Shown here: one piece after another, positions 42,621 to 55,030 of the stretch
Layout: every line of letters begins with the position of its first letter
How positions within the stretch are numbered: the first letter of the stretch is position 1
DNA from: Paralithodes platypus
Lineage: Eukaryota; Arthropoda; Malacostraca; Decapoda; Lithodidae
NCBI GenBank assembly: GCA_032716605.1
Contig: CM064512.1
Coordinates: 28,148,640 to 28,212,639 of the forward strand
Length of the DNA: 64,000 nt
Reading direction: 5' to 3'
The notes under the pieces: generated by a model
The model's input: the letters and a program-made list of their open reading frames with translations, nothing else
The model's database searches: none
What the model was told of the DNA's origin: nothing
Translations under genes and position numbers: made by a program

Positions 42621-44690
42621 ATTATATAGATAGTAAAGGCTGCCACTGTATATCCTTATACCCAATACATCATAAAATGTTGATACTTATAGGTAAAGGG
42701 GATTTAAACTATCTTGTTCAGCCACCTTATTTATTCAGGAACAAATGTAGATTTAAATATTACAGGGAGTGTTCTCCCACGTTGGGAGGAATAGCTCCGG
42801 GCCTGTTATCGTGCCCATGTCTTCTGTCTAAGTTCCTCAAAACCTCTCTCTTACCTCTCTCTTTACCTTCCCACACATACCCCACACATGTGACGGAAAA
42901 CTCAGATTCACGTGGACAGTGCCTGGTGAGCTCAAAAGTGCGTGAGTAAGGTAGAAGGTAGTAAGGTAGAACACAAACAGGAAGTTACATTGATTCAACC
43001 TTCACATTGTACACTCACTCGCTTAAATACTAGTACACTGCAAGTAAACCACCTTAAAATGATATGAGAGCTGTAATAATGAATCCTATAATAGTTACTG
43101 AATATAACATGTAATATAAACTATTCATTTATATATTTGCTAAGAATTATATTCAAGCAAAGACACCAGCACATGTTGAACACCGTTACCATGGTCTCCT
43201 ACAACATTACCGACAGTAACAGAGGTGGCAGTAATAATAATAAGAGTGGAGGTGGAGGGCTGCCAGATATTACAACAGACGGGTGGAAAGTTGAAGAAGG
43301 AAGGAAACCCTTGGAGAGGATATGTGTTACGATAGACGAGAACGAGAATATCTGCTGCAAGAAGACATATATTTTAATGTACAAACAAAGGTATAAGACA
43401 TACTCAAAACTAATGATAAGTATTTTTGATTCAATTAAGAATAATATGCTTGGTTATTATATCTTGCATTTCCAAAACAATTTACTATTAGTGTTTAATT
43501 TTGAACGTCCTGTAATTTTGGTAATCCGGCATGTTATAAACTAAGAAGAATACCAAAAATCATGAATTCCGTGTTTTATTTTGTGATATTTGCGAACGAA
43601 GTATTTTCTCTAAACGGTATTGTTCAAACTTGGAACATCCTTGATCATTGGTTTGGTTATGTTTGTTTTGATCATACTGAATGCATGTGTCATACTGTGT
43701 GTGCATGCGTCATACTGTGTGTGCATGTATCTGACGGTGATTGCTAGTTAGAATACAGTGTTGTAAATATGTGGAATATATTATTTAACGGTGTCATCTT
43801 CTCAAATTAGTAGACAGCCACAAACACATGCTGGAGAAGCGCACGGATGGCATTTGCTGCGTGTAAATAGGATCTGCTTCGCGTTGGCTGTTCTATTTTT
43901 TTGGATAGTTCAATTGTATAACATGTGTGAATGTATATTCATAAATGTGTGCAATATGTATATTTGAATGTGATTCAAAGGGAGTATGTTTGCGTGAGTA
44001 TACGTGTGTGTGTGTGCATATGATTAGGTAGGTTTTTATGAATCTACAGTATCTGGGTGTGGCATTTTTAGAGGGCGAAACTTTGACAAGGAACATGTGT
44101 GTGGGAGTGGTCATTGGTGTATGTGTAGAAGTGTGATAGCGTATATGCGTATGGTGTGTGTTTATCCATGTATGTGTGCCTATGTTTATGAATGAGGACA
44201 TTTGTGTGCGACCATATTTGTGTGTATCTATGTAAGTCCGGGTTTGCTTGTTTGTGGGTGTGTTATGTGCGTTCATCACGTGTTACTCGTGTGTTTGTGT
44301 ATATTGATATGCATTTATGACCTTATTCATCTCTTCTTATCTGCACAAATATTTAGGGTAGTTCGGGGAATTATACATTATAATGCAGAGGAAATAATAA
44401 GTGTTTGTATGTGAGGGTTACACAGCGTCACACAGACCTTGCTGCCCCTACTAAGTGGTCCGGCCTTAATACTACTAGACAAGGATACTATATTGTAGAA
44501 GAATAGGTCAACAAAGTAGAAGAATAAGTCAGCAAAGTAGAAGGTTCTATCCCCACCCTCCGCTCCCTCCGACTATATAGCCGTACCGGAATATAGGATG
44601 AAGTGTAACCCTATGTGTTACACGTGAACGTTTTAATATAGGTTAGAACAACATTAGTCTAAAAGGAAGTTACACTTAGATTCCTCCTGA
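42621..44690. other. Unassigned stretch with low-confidence ORF and GT-rich segment
   Basis: A plus-strand frame at 43137-43544 has a hydrophilic part (DGWKVEEGRKPLERI and a Cys pair) before running into AT-rich sequence. It could be an exon, but no splice model stands out. 43910-44330 is rich in alternating GT, and a minus-strand frame there is low-complexity His/Thr. Nothing else recognised. Confidence 0.35.
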
Positions 44691-44703
44691 TTCATTCATA
44701 CTA

Positions 44704-44708
<5 letters not shown>

Positions 44709-44762
<54 letters not shown>

Positions 44763-44763
44763 T
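44709..44763. repeat. (TA)n(GA)n compound microsatellite
   Basis: TA repeat passing directly into GA repeat. Confidence 0.9.
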
Positions 44764-44837
44764 AGAGAACTATAAATAAATGTTCGCACAATATTTTTCC
44801 AGCGGATTTTTCATAAAACTTGAGGTTGGAGGTTGGC

Positions 44838-45105
44838 GAGTTTAGGTTATTTTTAGTTTGCTCCCTAGACCCCCATCAAGCTTAAGAACATACCCCCAAG
44901 GCCTATTTTCGAGATACATTTGTACAGTTTTCGGTAGAAGGATGTCTCGGCCTAAGGCCGATCCTCCAGGTTCGCTATTGCTCGCCAGGAAAAAAATAAA
45001 CACGTAAAAGCACAAAAGAGCTTGAAATCGGCCAGCTAATGGAGCAAAACTCTTAGAATAGATAAAATAATGGGACTAAAAGTGAGGTAGAAGGGGGTCT
45101 AAAAT
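44838..45105 (-). repeat. Dispersed repeat R1, copy 4
   Basis: Complementary orientation: tttgctccctagacccccat near 44860, cctaaggccgatcctccagg near 44951, and end near gaagggggtct (45090). Confidence 0.65.
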
Positions 45106-46249
45106 AATCAAAATGTTATCCATAATGGTGGGAATCAATAGCAATTCAATTTATACAACCGAGATGGAGTACTACGTACACTTGACAACAATTCAAACTG
45201 TTACGAGAGTAATATTATTGATGCTAGTTTTGCTCTTATGAAAATAGAAATGACAATCACAATATACTATTTCAGTCTATACACTGGGTTTTTAAGGTCT
45301 GTTCTTGTGCATGTCGTTTCTGTCTGCATTTACAGTTTGCCGCACATATTACATTCCTCAATATCCCAGTAAAATCATAATTTTGGCAGTGCTGCACCCA
45401 CCTCCCTATACTCCCTCCACCTCCTACCTGCCAGGATGGGGAGTGAAGGAAGGGTGTTGCTGAGTTGGATGCGGTGCTGCCAAAATTATGAACTTCCCAT
45501 TAATGGAATATGCAACACTTGTGGTGAATGGGGGCGAGGGGGGTATATGAGGCATGTGTTGGTGGGACAATCAAGGGAAAAGGTCGTTATACCTTCCTGC
45601 AGGCTACGTTGAAGGGCGAGGGGATAGCCTGGAACTACTGTTTCATTTGTCTGGCTTCCTTCACTGTTTCCGTTTTAAGTCTTACCTACACAGAGAATAA
45701 TCCAGCTAGCCCTCAAAAACACCTCCTTCTCCAATCCATTTATCTACACTAAGCAAACACACCACGTTTTGTCCAATACATTACAACACAAATAATAAAA
45801 TTAATAATAATAATACTAATACTAACAATAATAATAATAATATTAATAATAATAATAATAATAGGTAAAGGAATAATCCCGTCAGCTAATCAGAAGGCGG
45901 GATTAACTCATATGTGCCAGCAAAATTTGTCCTCTATTTCTTGCCCGTGGGAACGCCTTGGCACCTCCGCGCTCTTAGCCAATCATAGGCCGCCTAGGAC
46001 GCACCAAGACTCTCATCTCACCTCACCTTACAAATGCACGACTCATAACTTACCCTCAGTTCACACCCATATATTCTATTCCGGTAAAAAACGTTCAAAT
46101 ACAATGGTGCCACCCTCTTACTCCCGTCAGCCACTAAAGAACGTCACAAATAAGCTTCTGGGAAGATATTACGAAGATGAGAGAAGGCAAGTGGAAGATC
46201 TTACAGTTCAAAGCTGCCGTGTCGACACAACCCTGCGCGAGTGCGCTTC
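45106..46249. other. Unassigned; ATT microsatellite
   Basis: Contains a (AAT)n tract at about 45790-45862 and an early copy of the word agccaatcatag (45977). No convincing gene. A plus frame at 45528-45752 has no recognisable domain. Confidence 0.4.
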
Positions 46250-46320
46250 TCAGCCAATCATAGACCCGCGTCGTGCCGGGGCCAGGTATAAAGGGAGGGG
46301 GGCAGAATCACTCTCTCCAC
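46250..46320 (+). promoter_or_regulatory. Promoter-like CCAAT box plus TATA box
   Basis: CAGCCAATCA at 46251-46260 and gTATAAAg at 46286-46293, with GC-rich flanks and a pyrimidine-rich possible start about 25-30 bp downstream (ctctctccacc). Downstream sequence (to about 46800) is Ser/Pro-codon-like and CACC-rich but holds no recognised gene. It may be the 5' end of a retroelement. Confidence 0.4.
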
Positions 46321-47025
46321 CACCACCACTCCTGCAACACCAGCTGAGACCCTCCAGAAGATCGTGGGGTCTCTTCCATAGGAGTATGGAGAGGCTGAGG
46401 CTGGTGGAGGAGCTTTGAAGATGGCTGGGTGATGCTGATATTGGGGACTTGGGCATTTCCACCGGGGTCCCACACAGAATTTCGTGTGCCCTCCTTTTGT
46501 CTGAGCCCCCGGAACACCATCAGCGGACCTCACCTTCAACGGAGTACCTCTTCCTTCACCTCAGTGGCAGTCCATCGCCAGTCGAACAGAACACCGCCTC
46601 CAGAAAACACCAGAACATCAACCAGCCAAGCAAAACACCGCTGACTGTCACCACCACACACCATAACCTGGGACACGGCAGAACAACAACAAGTACCTGG
46701 GACACGGCAGAACACCTCGGGGATCCTCACGCACATCATGGACCCCCCTGAACACCGCCAGAATTCCCGAATTCCACCATCATCATCTATCACCATCAAC
46801 AAGTTCCTGACCAAACATCGCCAGGAACACATGAACTAAAATGATTTGACAAAAAATAAACAAATGAATAAATAAACAAAACAAAATAATAATAAATAAA
46901 TAAATAAACATCCCTCAACAACAGCAAGGTGGACGGCCCACTAACTTTTGTCTTCCACTGTATTTCATCTTTCCTACTTTCTCTTCCTCCCACCCACTCT
47001 GTGGTGCCTCTCTTCACCCCCCTAC

Positions 47026-47030
<5 letters not shown>

Positions 47031-47066
<36 letters not shown>
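47031..47066. repeat. A-rich homopolymer tract
   Basis: About 34 consecutive A, just before the 5S-derived SINE. Possibly the tail of an upstream insertion. Confidence 0.8.
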
Positions 47067-47068
<2 letters not shown>

Positions 47069-47092
47069 CACCTTAAACAAACATCTGTGCAA

Positions 47093-47570
47093 CCCTGCCT
47101 ACATGCTTGCAACCCTGATAATAGATCAGAAAGGTTAAGCAACGTAGGGTCTGGTCAGTAGTTGGATGGGTGACCGCGCCTGGTACCAGCACAGCAGTTG
47201 CTGGGTGGGTGATTGCACCCAGTACCGACATTGACCAGATGTTGCCCTAGGGGTGGGTGAAATTTCCCTGGCTTGCCACCAGGGTTCAAGTAGTCCAGGA
47301 GTGTTGAACAAACTCCATTCCCTTTCAGTTCCGTCTCACTCAGACGAAAATGAGTACCTGGATTCATGGTGGCTAAAATGAATTCAGGGGCCTGATTGGT
47401 GGCTTCCTACAACCAATCAACACACGAGACTGAGAACTTGGTTAGCCACCAGTATTTCTCAGCGGTCATTGGGCAGGCCTTCTCTCGTGTTCGCCTTGTC
47501 CCACCCATACGTTAAACTGGGTACCTGGAGTTTAAAATCGGCCTTGGCGTAGGTCGTATCACTAGGGTAA
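47093..47570 (+). repeat. 5S-rRNA-derived SINE (SINE3 type)
   Basis: The head, 47093-47200, is a diverged 5S rRNA: ggttaagcaacgtagggtct (internal promoter box A region, 47133-47152) and gttggatgggtgaccgc (box C region, 47161-47177) have the correct order and spacing. About 350 bp of unrelated body follows. It lacks the 5' part of 5S and matches 5S poorly elsewhere, so it is a retroposon and not a functional rRNA gene. Body end is approximate. Confidence 0.75.
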
Positions 47571-47694
47571 ATTTGATTACTTGCCTCAACTTTACTATAT
47601 ACTTCCGTTCCACCCACCTTTTCTATATTCATTCATTCATTCATTGAGCAGGCAGACAGACATGGCCACCTGCCTAGAACACATTACTTCACAT

Positions 47695-49318
47695 TACTCT
47701 TACTTCACACTCTGGACATGACTTGTATACGAACTTGCAAGAGAGTTCGCTTTATCAATTTGTTCGAACGCCGACCCGTGGTAAAAACGTTCTTGACATT
47801 GTACTTGCAACAAAAGAAGAATTGATAGAGAATTTGAATGTTGGTGATGAATTCAGTAACAGCGACCATCGTACAATAACTTTCACTTTAAAGTTTACTA
47901 GTAACGAACCAAATAGTAGCATCGAAAAAGTCCCTAATTTCAATGAAAGCAAACTTCCATAAACTTAGAGCTATGTTTAAAGAAACTGACTGGAGCTTTT
48001 TAATTAACAATAACGACATAAATACATCTTGGAAGTTATTCGAAACCACTTACCTAAAAGCAGTGCAAGACTGCATACCATCGAAAATAAGGCGTCCAGG
48101 CCATAATAATAAGCCCAAATGGTGGAATAAAGATATTTCAAACTGCCTGCTTGTTAAAAAAATTGCTAATGATAGATTAAAATCCGTGTGAAATTTGTAG
48201 AGCTACGACGCAAAGCCAAAAAGTTAATTAAGCAAAGTAAAAAGACCTTAGAGTTACATATTGCGAATCAAAGTAAAACAAACCCAAAAGAATTCTATAG
48301 TTATATCAGAAAGAAAAAAGTAGTTACTTCAACTGTTGGACCGTTAGTCGATGAAAATGGAGAATACACCAAAGACGAAGTACAAATGAGTAATGCCCTC
48401 AATACCTTCTTTGCATCAGTTTTTACAACAGAAGACCTCAGTGATATCCCTACACCATCGCCGATTCAGATTGATAATTCAGATGTTCTAAGCAATATCA
48501 CCGTTACAGAGAGAGAAGTATTGAATTGCTTAGATAAACTCAAGGTAAATAAAACGCCTGGACCTGATACAATCTCGCCTAGAGTTCTAAAGGAAGCTAA
48601 GGATGAGCTCTCCAAACCACTGACATTACTATTCAATAAATCCTTGCAGTCTGGAACTATGCCTGATCAGTGGAAGCTAGCCAACGTAACACCGATATTC
48701 AAAAAAGGCAGCAAATCCCTACCCAGTAACTATCGTCCAATTAGCTTAACCTCAGTTGTATGTAAAATGCTAGAAACAGTCATACGAGACAGACTCGTAA
48801 ATCACTTAGAGGAAAATAACATACTTAAAGATACTCAACACGGCTTTCGTAAAAAACGTTCCTGTTTAACAAACCTCTTAGACTTCTTCCACGATATCCT
48901 CAACTTCTACGATGAGAGTAAAGCTGTAGATATTATATACCTTGATTTTCAAAAGGCCTTTGACAAAGTTCCCCACAAACGTTTACTGCTAAAACTAAAA
49001 GCGCATGGAATACAAGACGGTGTGTTGAAATGGATAGAAAATTGGCTCAGCAACAGAAAGCAAAGAGTAGTCATAAACGGTAAGGCATCTAAATGGACCA
49101 ATGTAAGTAGCGGGGTACCCCAGGGATCGGTACTAGGACCAATTCTCTTTCTAATTTACATCAACGACATAGATGAGGGTCTCACCTGTACAATCTCAAA
49201 ATTTGCTGACGATACAAAAATTGCAAATAGCGTACTCTCAAAAGAACAAGTTGACGATATGCAACACAATCTAGTTAAATTGTCATGTTGGGCCAAAATT
49301 TGGTAAATGAGTTTCAAT
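47695..49318 (+). pseudogene. CR1-type LINE-A copy 2, 5' segment
   Basis: 5'-truncated in the endonuclease. Otherwise nearly identical to 37945-39577 of copy 1. Breaks: a one-base shift near 47943, a ~26-bp deletion near 48186, and a CAA-to-TAA stop at about 49305. The main open frame 48188-49306 covers most RT motifs (LDFQKAFDKVPHK, GVPQGSVLGPILF, KFADDTKI). It stops at CAAT (49315-49318), where the Gypsy element is inserted; the LINE resumes at 58734. Confidence 0.9.
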
Positions 49319-51216
49319 TGTGACGCTTCTGCATAGTAGCCACGTGCGGGCATGCGCGCGCGTCGGCTGCCCAGCCGTTTAGAAACCGGCTGGTGGCAGC
49401 CGGCCGGCCGGCTTTTCCTTAGTATATATCCTACGACAACGTAACTAATGTCTGGGATATTCTTATGTTGTTTCACAGCTTGTAGCTGCCCTTATTCTTA
49501 ACCAACGCATCTTAGTATATTTTATTCTCGATAGTTGATTGTTTCATTATAATATATAAGATGTAAGTCTAGTGAGGGTGGGAGGAGACGAGCGGGAGAG
49601 AGAGAGAGACCGGCTTGGGACGTTGCTTCGCTTGCCAGCTTGGGACGAGCCTGAAGCGTTGCCATATGCATTTGATTGCAACGTTAGGCTTAGTTTCGAC
49701 TCACGCACGGGGTAGAGGATTTTGACCCGGCAACTGTGTTGAGTGTTGCCAAGCATGGGATGTATTCTGCATGCCTAGGGCGGGGTCCAGACAGATTCAA
49801 GACTCAGAGCTCACCTCACTGTCGTACCCTTCGGACCCCCTTGATATCTATCCCTCTCAACCCCACTTAGAAACTTTCTCTCTTACTTTGTATACCTTCA
49901 TTCCACTACTTCACCAATCTATTTAATTATCCCATCCCCTTGATAGACCTTATATCTATTATTGTATTAACGACGAGCTCTCAGATAACTAGATAGGATT
50001 TTGGGCCTTATGCAGAGATGTAATTGTTAATGAGACCTAGGAAGCTTTTTTGTTGTCTCATATTTGGTGGTTTCATGCTTGCTAGTGTGTTCTTGTGTCT
50101 GGTTAGCAGGGGCTAGACCGGAGGGGAGGCTTTTTGCGATCCTTTAAGTAAAGTCTGCTGGTGCGAGTCCTGTGGACCCGCACGACTTTACTAGGATACC
50201 CGTGGGAGTCTGGGGGCATTTTCTTGTCTGTGTCCCTGTGTGTCTAGTGTTGTGTTGTGTGAGGGCCCTTACCTAGTCCACTCAGCACTGCGCTAGCACG
50301 TCTTGCTTTTGTTTTAGGGTCGCCAGGAGAGAGTCAGATACTTGCAATCTGAGTCTCTCAAGAGAGCACCCTTTCAATTAGAGTAATTTGGCGCACAGAC
50401 CTGGGAACGTCCCTAGGCTAGAGCAGGTGGCTCAGCCCGGGTATCCGAAGCCTATATCCTTCCGGCTAGACCTCTGCCGCCTGGCAGATTAACAGCTAGG
50501 GGTTTATTATTTCTGTATGCTTGTTATTGTGCCACAGTTTAGCGTTTTTGTGAGCATTGTGAGTCAGGGTGTGGCTTAGAGACTCTGTCCGAGCAGGCTT
50601 GCCCGACTAAGAGTGAGAAGCACACCTGTATGTGGTTATGTTGCGAGTTGCTGCCTTTATTTAATTATACCTATGCCATTATACACTGTAGGTCCTATCA
50701 CTAGTATTTATTCCTGCTTATGAGTTAAGAGTTCTCTAAATCCGTAACGTACTTTCTTTGCTAAGCATCAGATCCTACAGTAGCCGCATGCAGTTTAGAG
50801 ACCCGCATCTCGTCTACCTGTACGATGTTTTGAGGACTATTTGCTTTCACCTTCTTTCATGCAGGGGTGATTAGTTGTATTAATTAACGTAACGTTAAAT
50901 GTACTTTCTTCTAGATTGTTATTAAATTGTTTCTGCAATTTAATTCCGTTATCTATCTTTTCCTTGAAGCTTTAAGTCAACTTAATTGTGTGATCTTTTA
51001 TATAGCCTGCTTGACTATCAGCAGTCTATAGTGCGTGCACCCTGTAACTGAGTCATAGGATACCTCGTTGTCCAGGCAGGACTCTTGACGGTTTAGGGTG
51101 GTTTGTTGCCTGGGTTTATAGATAAGGGTTGGATCTAGCGTTTTCCGTTGTTGCTTGTTGCCGCATACCTAGTCCAATAGAAAGAGCCAAGTGTTTATAT
51201 ATCCCAGGACGTAACA
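49319..51216 (+). repeat. 5' LTR of Gmr1-like element
   Basis: TGTGACGCTTC...GGACGTAACA, 1898 bp, very long for a Gypsy LTR. It contains the GC-rich hairpin-like cggccggccggc and a GA tract (49591-49610) longer than in the 3' LTR. Confidence 0.93.
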
Positions 51217-51218
51217 AA

Positions 51219-51236
51219 TGGCGACCTTGCATAGGA
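51219..51236 (+). other. Primer binding site of Gmr1-like element
   Basis: tggcgaccttgcatagga, starting two bases after the LTR. It shares tggcgacct with the left Gypsy element. tRNA not identified. Confidence 0.65.
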
Positions 51237-51431
51237 TTTACTGAACAGAGGAATACAGTGGTCATTTGTTTTGAGATTCCTTATGATTAGAGGAATACAG
51301 TGGACATAGAGTTTTTTTTTGGAGCAACCAATATAACACATTAAATGACTTTAAATAACATTAGTATATACATACTTGCATAGGAGATAAGGCACATTCT
51401 ATAACCGTGATAATTATTGCAGTACACAAAC

Positions 51432-54023
51432 ATGTCTAATACATCAGAACACAGTGATGGGTCAGGTCACGATACGGGCTCGGAGGGAGAAAGACCTGTG
51501 GAGTGGCTAGTCGATAGCGAGGAGGGTGCTAGAAGATTTTTAGAGGTGCCCCTTACCGCTGCCAGGGTGTTGAAGCAGAATAAGTATGGCTTAAAGTGTG
51601 TGGCAGGTCTTCAGGGTCACCAGGGTTTAAGTGGCATGAGGAAAGATCAGCTGAGGACTTTGATATTGGGTTTAGAAGGGAGAGACCTGAGTGGAGAGGC
51701 GACTGGGGGCCCCGGTCCCCAGCCCCCCCTCCACTCTACCCCCATATCAAACGTCAGGATGCCTGAATTTAGTACATACCCCCAAGTTGATGGTCAATGG
51801 CAGCGTGGAATTCAATCACAGGGACCCTCTCCATTAAATGCACCTTCCCCTCCTCAAGGGTTGACTCCAGATTTGTTGTTTCGGCTTGAGATGGCCAAGG
51901 TTGAGGTTGCTAGAGCTCAGGTTGAGGCTGCTAGAGCTCAGGTTGAGGCTACCGAAAGACAGGCTAGTGTGCAGGCTGAGGCTGCAGAAAGAACAGCTAT
52001 ACGAGAGGCTGAACTGCAGGCAGAGTCTACTAGGTATCGGGCTGACAGGGAGCTGGAGATCTCTCGAGTGGAGGTAACAGGGCGAAATATTGGGGGAGGT
52101 AACAGACATCAGGACCAATCATTGTCGCACCTGCTTAAACTAGTTCCTGTGTTCGATGAATTATGTGTGACTGAGTTTTTTATGCGATTTGAGAAGAAGT
52201 GTCAGGAACACCAGTGGCCTCAGGAAAAGTGGGCAGCATTAGTTTCATCAAGACTCCTAGGAAAGGGGCTAAAAGCGTATGATGCACTACCTTTAGAGTC
52301 CTGTGTAGTTTATGATGAGCTAAAGAAGGCTGTGCTACGGGCCTATGAGTTACAACCAGAAACTTACCGCTTGAAGTTTCGGGGTGTTACTAAGGGCAAG
52401 GATAGTACCTTCCTAGAACACGCCCGGGACTTGTCTGATGCACTACGACATTGGCTGCGTTCTGAGAGGGCAGCTACTTTTGAGGAGTTGAGTGAGCTGG
52501 TTCTCTTGGAGCAGTTCTTTAAGTGCACAGGCGGGGACTTAACATTAAATATAAAGGAAAAATATCCTAGAACTCTCCAGGAGGCAGCAGAAATGGCTGA
52601 CCTCCGATTGTCATTAATTCGAGGGTGCGGAGCAGCAGCTAGGAGTGAGTCGGGTGCAAAGGTCCGTACCCCTCCCCCTCCCAAGAATTTTGATACACAT
52701 AAATACACAAAACCATCTAGCACTGACAATAAAACTGAACATAAACCAAATACCGTCCCGTATAAGAAGTCTAATGGTACCTCCCACTCCCAAAGGAAAC
52801 CAAAGAGTAAAGAGTGCTTTGCATGTCACAAGGAGGGTCACTTTGAAAATGCTTGTCCGAACAAGCCACCAAACAAGGTTGTGTCATTGGCCCGCAGCAT
52901 AGGGGTGTCGCCTATATCTTCTGAGTTTGACAAGGGTAGTTTGTCAGAGGTTGGGACACAGCCTGTGTTCAAGAGTCCGGAAGGCTCGAACCCTGTCCGC
53001 GACGTCTTTGGGGGTCATAGAGAGCATGGTTTTGTGAGGTGGGCTGGCGAAAGGCGAGGAGTTAAGCTATTGCGTGATACTGGGGCTTCTCAGACCTTGT
53101 TAAAGAACTTTACTGGTAGACCGATTAACGCTGCTTGGGTGGTGGTAGTTCAGGGGATCAATGCTACGAAGTCCTACCCGCTGGTGCGGATGGAGCTGGA
53201 GGTGGGTGGTGTGGCGAAGGAGCTGGATGTCGGAATTGTAGAGAACTTGCCTGTTGGGGGCGTCGACCTCCTCCTCGGCAACGACTTTGCGGTGCCTGCT
53301 TCTAAGGTTTCACCCTTGGTCGTTCCCGAGAAGGTGGCCGACGTTAGTAGGGAGGAACAGGAGTTGGTTGAGAAGTGTAGCGTACAAACCATGGCGTGTG
53401 TTGTGACGCGTTCTCAGACATCCGGAGCCTTGCAGCCACCACCTCAGTCTATCAAACCGCGGAGGAAAGGTCACAAGAAAACGGGAAGTGTTGGTCAATT
53501 GGAGAGTTTTGAGCCGGCAGTGTTTCTTGGTGACTCATTATTGGCACCTATGTTAGAGTCTGGAGAGGCCCCGGGGCCTGTCACCGCTAGTGCAGGTGCA
53601 GGGCAGGAAGAGACTCTTCGACAGCATCGTTATGCGCAGCATGAGGAAAGGATGGCTCAGCGGGACATTGGAGGTGGAAATAAATTATTTAAGATGAACT
53701 TGGATAATCTCGCACCTGCTGATATATGTTCCTTGCAGCTGGAAGATCCTGAAGTCAGGGCGTGTGGTAATGGTGCTGTCGAACTGGAGAGCGATGGGGA
53801 TGCGCAGCCTGGTGATTTTTTCTTGTCCGAGGGGATCTTGTATCGGAGACATCAGGATCCCAAGAAAAAGTGGGATGGCGGGTCAGGATTAGTGGACCAG
53901 TTAGTAGTACCGAGGGTGTGCTGTGAGAGCTTATTGAGATTAGCTCATGATGTGCCTTTGGCAGGGCACCTGGGGGCACGTAAGACGCATCTCTCAGCAA
54001 GCTTTTCTGGTGGCCTGGGTTAA
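51432..54023 (+). CDS. Gag-protease polyprotein of the Gmr1-like element
   Basis: The first ATG in the frame is at 51432. Order: acidic N-terminus, a Glu/Ala/Gln-rich coiled-coil-like segment (about 51890-52070), a capsid domain (about 52110-52620, with LLKLVPVFDE and QWPQEKWAALVS), a zinc knuckle CX2CX4HX4C (about 52815-52856), a retropepsin motif LLRDTGASQTLL (Asp at 53075), a linker, and the start of the integrase zinc domain (HDVPLAGHLGARKT, about 53946-53990). It runs off frame at 54021 after a one-base shift near 53990-54000, where the integrase continues in another frame. Provides the virus-like particle and processes it. Confidence 0.88.
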   Translation: MSNTSEHSDGSGHDTGSEGERPVEWLVDSEEGARRFLEVPLTAARVLKQNKYGLKCVAGLQGHQGLSGMRKDQLRTLILGLEGRDLSGEATGGPGPQPPLHSTPISNVRMPEFSTYPQVDGQWQRGIQSQGPSPLNAPSPPQGLTPDLLFRLEMAKVEVARAQVEAARAQVEATERQASVQAEAAERTAIREAELQAESTRYRADRELEISRVEVTGRNIGGGNRHQDQSLSHLLKLVPVFDELCVTEFFMRFEKKCQEHQWPQEKWAALVSSRLLGKGLKAYDALPLESCVVYDELKKAVLRAYELQPETYRLKFRGVTKGKDSTFLEHARDLSDALRHWLRSERAATFEELSELVLLEQFFKCTGGDLTLNIKEKYPRTLQEAAEMADLRLSLIRGCGAAARSESGAKVRTPPPPKNFDTHKYTKPSSTDNKTEHKPNTVPYKKSNGTSHSQRKPKSKECFACHKEGHFENACPNKPPNKVVSLARSIGVSPISSEFDKGSLSEVGTQPVFKSPEGSNPVRDVFGGHREHGFVRWAGERRGVKLLRDTGASQTLLKNFTGRPINAAWVVVVQGINATKSYPLVRMELEVGGVAKELDVGIVENLPVGGVDLLLGNDFAVPASKVSPLVVPEKVADVSREEQELVEKCSVQTMACVVTRSQTSGALQPPPQSIKPRRKGHKKTGSVGQLESFEPAVFLGDSLLAPMLESGEAPGPVTASAGAGQEETLRQHRYAQHEERMAQRDIGGGNKLFKMNLDNLAPADICSLQLEDPEVRACGNGAVELESDGDAQPGDFFLSEGILYRRHQDPKKKWDGGSGLVDQLVVPRVCCESLLRLAHDVPLAGHLGARKTHLSASFSGGLG

Positions 54024-55030
54024 AGGCGAGTGTCGTGTCATGGGTGTCACAGTGTCACACTTGTCAAGTTGTTGGGAAACCCAATCAGGTCATCCCGAGA
54101 GCCCCGTTACAACCCATCCCTGTCATTGGGCCGCCCTTCAGCAAAGTAGTTATCAATATGGTTGGCCCATTGCCCCCCACTAGTGCCGGCAATAAATTTG
54201 TACTAACTGTAATGGATGTAGCAACACGGTATCCAGATGCTTACCCCATGCGCAACGGGATGGCTAAGACTGTTGTCAAAAACCTACTTGTCTATTTCTC
54301 TCGTTATGGCTACCCTCAGGAGATCCAGTCTGATCAGGGATCCAATTTTACTTCTGCTCTGTTTAAGCAGACCATGCAGCAACATGGGATAGTGTCTGTG
54401 GTGTCATCTGCCTACCATCCCGAGAGTCAGGGAGTTTTGGAAAGGTGGCACTCGACTCTCAAGAGTATGTTGCGGTGTTATTGCATGGAAAATGGGAAGG
54501 ACTGGGATCTAGGTCTCCCATACGTTTTATTTGCTGCGAGAGAAGTACCTGGGGAGAGCTTGGGATATAGCCCGAACGAGTTGGTTTTTGGACACAGGGT
54601 CAGGGGGCCCCTCCACATAGTCAAGGAGATCTGGGAGGGAGTCACAAAGCCATGCTCGCTTCTAAGGTATGTAGTTGAAAGCCGTGAGAGAATGCTAAAG
54701 AGCTTGGAGGTAGCAGGTCGGAACCTTAAGAGTTCACAAGCTCAGATGAAGGACAGATACGACCAGAAGGTGAAGCTGAGGGAGTTTGAAGTAGATCAGG
54801 AGGTACTGATACTACTGCCTCTGGTGGGACAACCCTTGTCTTCCAAGTATTCTGGTCCGTATCGGGTTGTAAGGAAGGTTTCTGATCTAGACTATTTAGT
54901 AGCTACTCCTGATCGTAAGAAAAAGAACCAACTTTGCCATGTAAATCTGATGAAAGAGTATGTGCCCCTCCGAGCCTCTCACTGTCCCGGTGTTGATCTG
55001 CAGCGATCGTGGTGGAGAAGGAGGAAGGGA
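53991..55030 (+). pseudogene. Integrase of the Gmr1-like element
   Basis: Readable in a second frame from about 53996 (LFWWPG), then CHTCQ (about 54053) completing the HHCC zinc motif. The rve core follows: VGPLPPTSAGN, VMDVATRYPDAYP (first Asp), IQSDQGSNFTSALF (second Asp, about 54335), and SSAYHPESQGVLERWH (catalytic Glu, about 54420). A C-terminal LSSKYSGPYRVVRKV block resembles the GPF/Y module (about 54840). The frame shifts again near 54980-55030 before RT. It stands upstream of RT, unlike standard Gypsy. Confidence 0.88.

Noticed and set aside
42287..42646. 119-codon minus-strand frame
   Set aside because: Its N-terminus is a CA microsatellite (Cys-Val run) and the rest lies in a repeat with internal subrepeats.
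46250..46539. Three overlapping minus-strand frames
   Set aside because: No domain, mutually overlapping, in a low-complexity CACC-rich stretch.
47093..47200. Functional 5S rRNA gene
   Set aside because: The 5' part is missing and divergence is high; only the promoter boxes match well.
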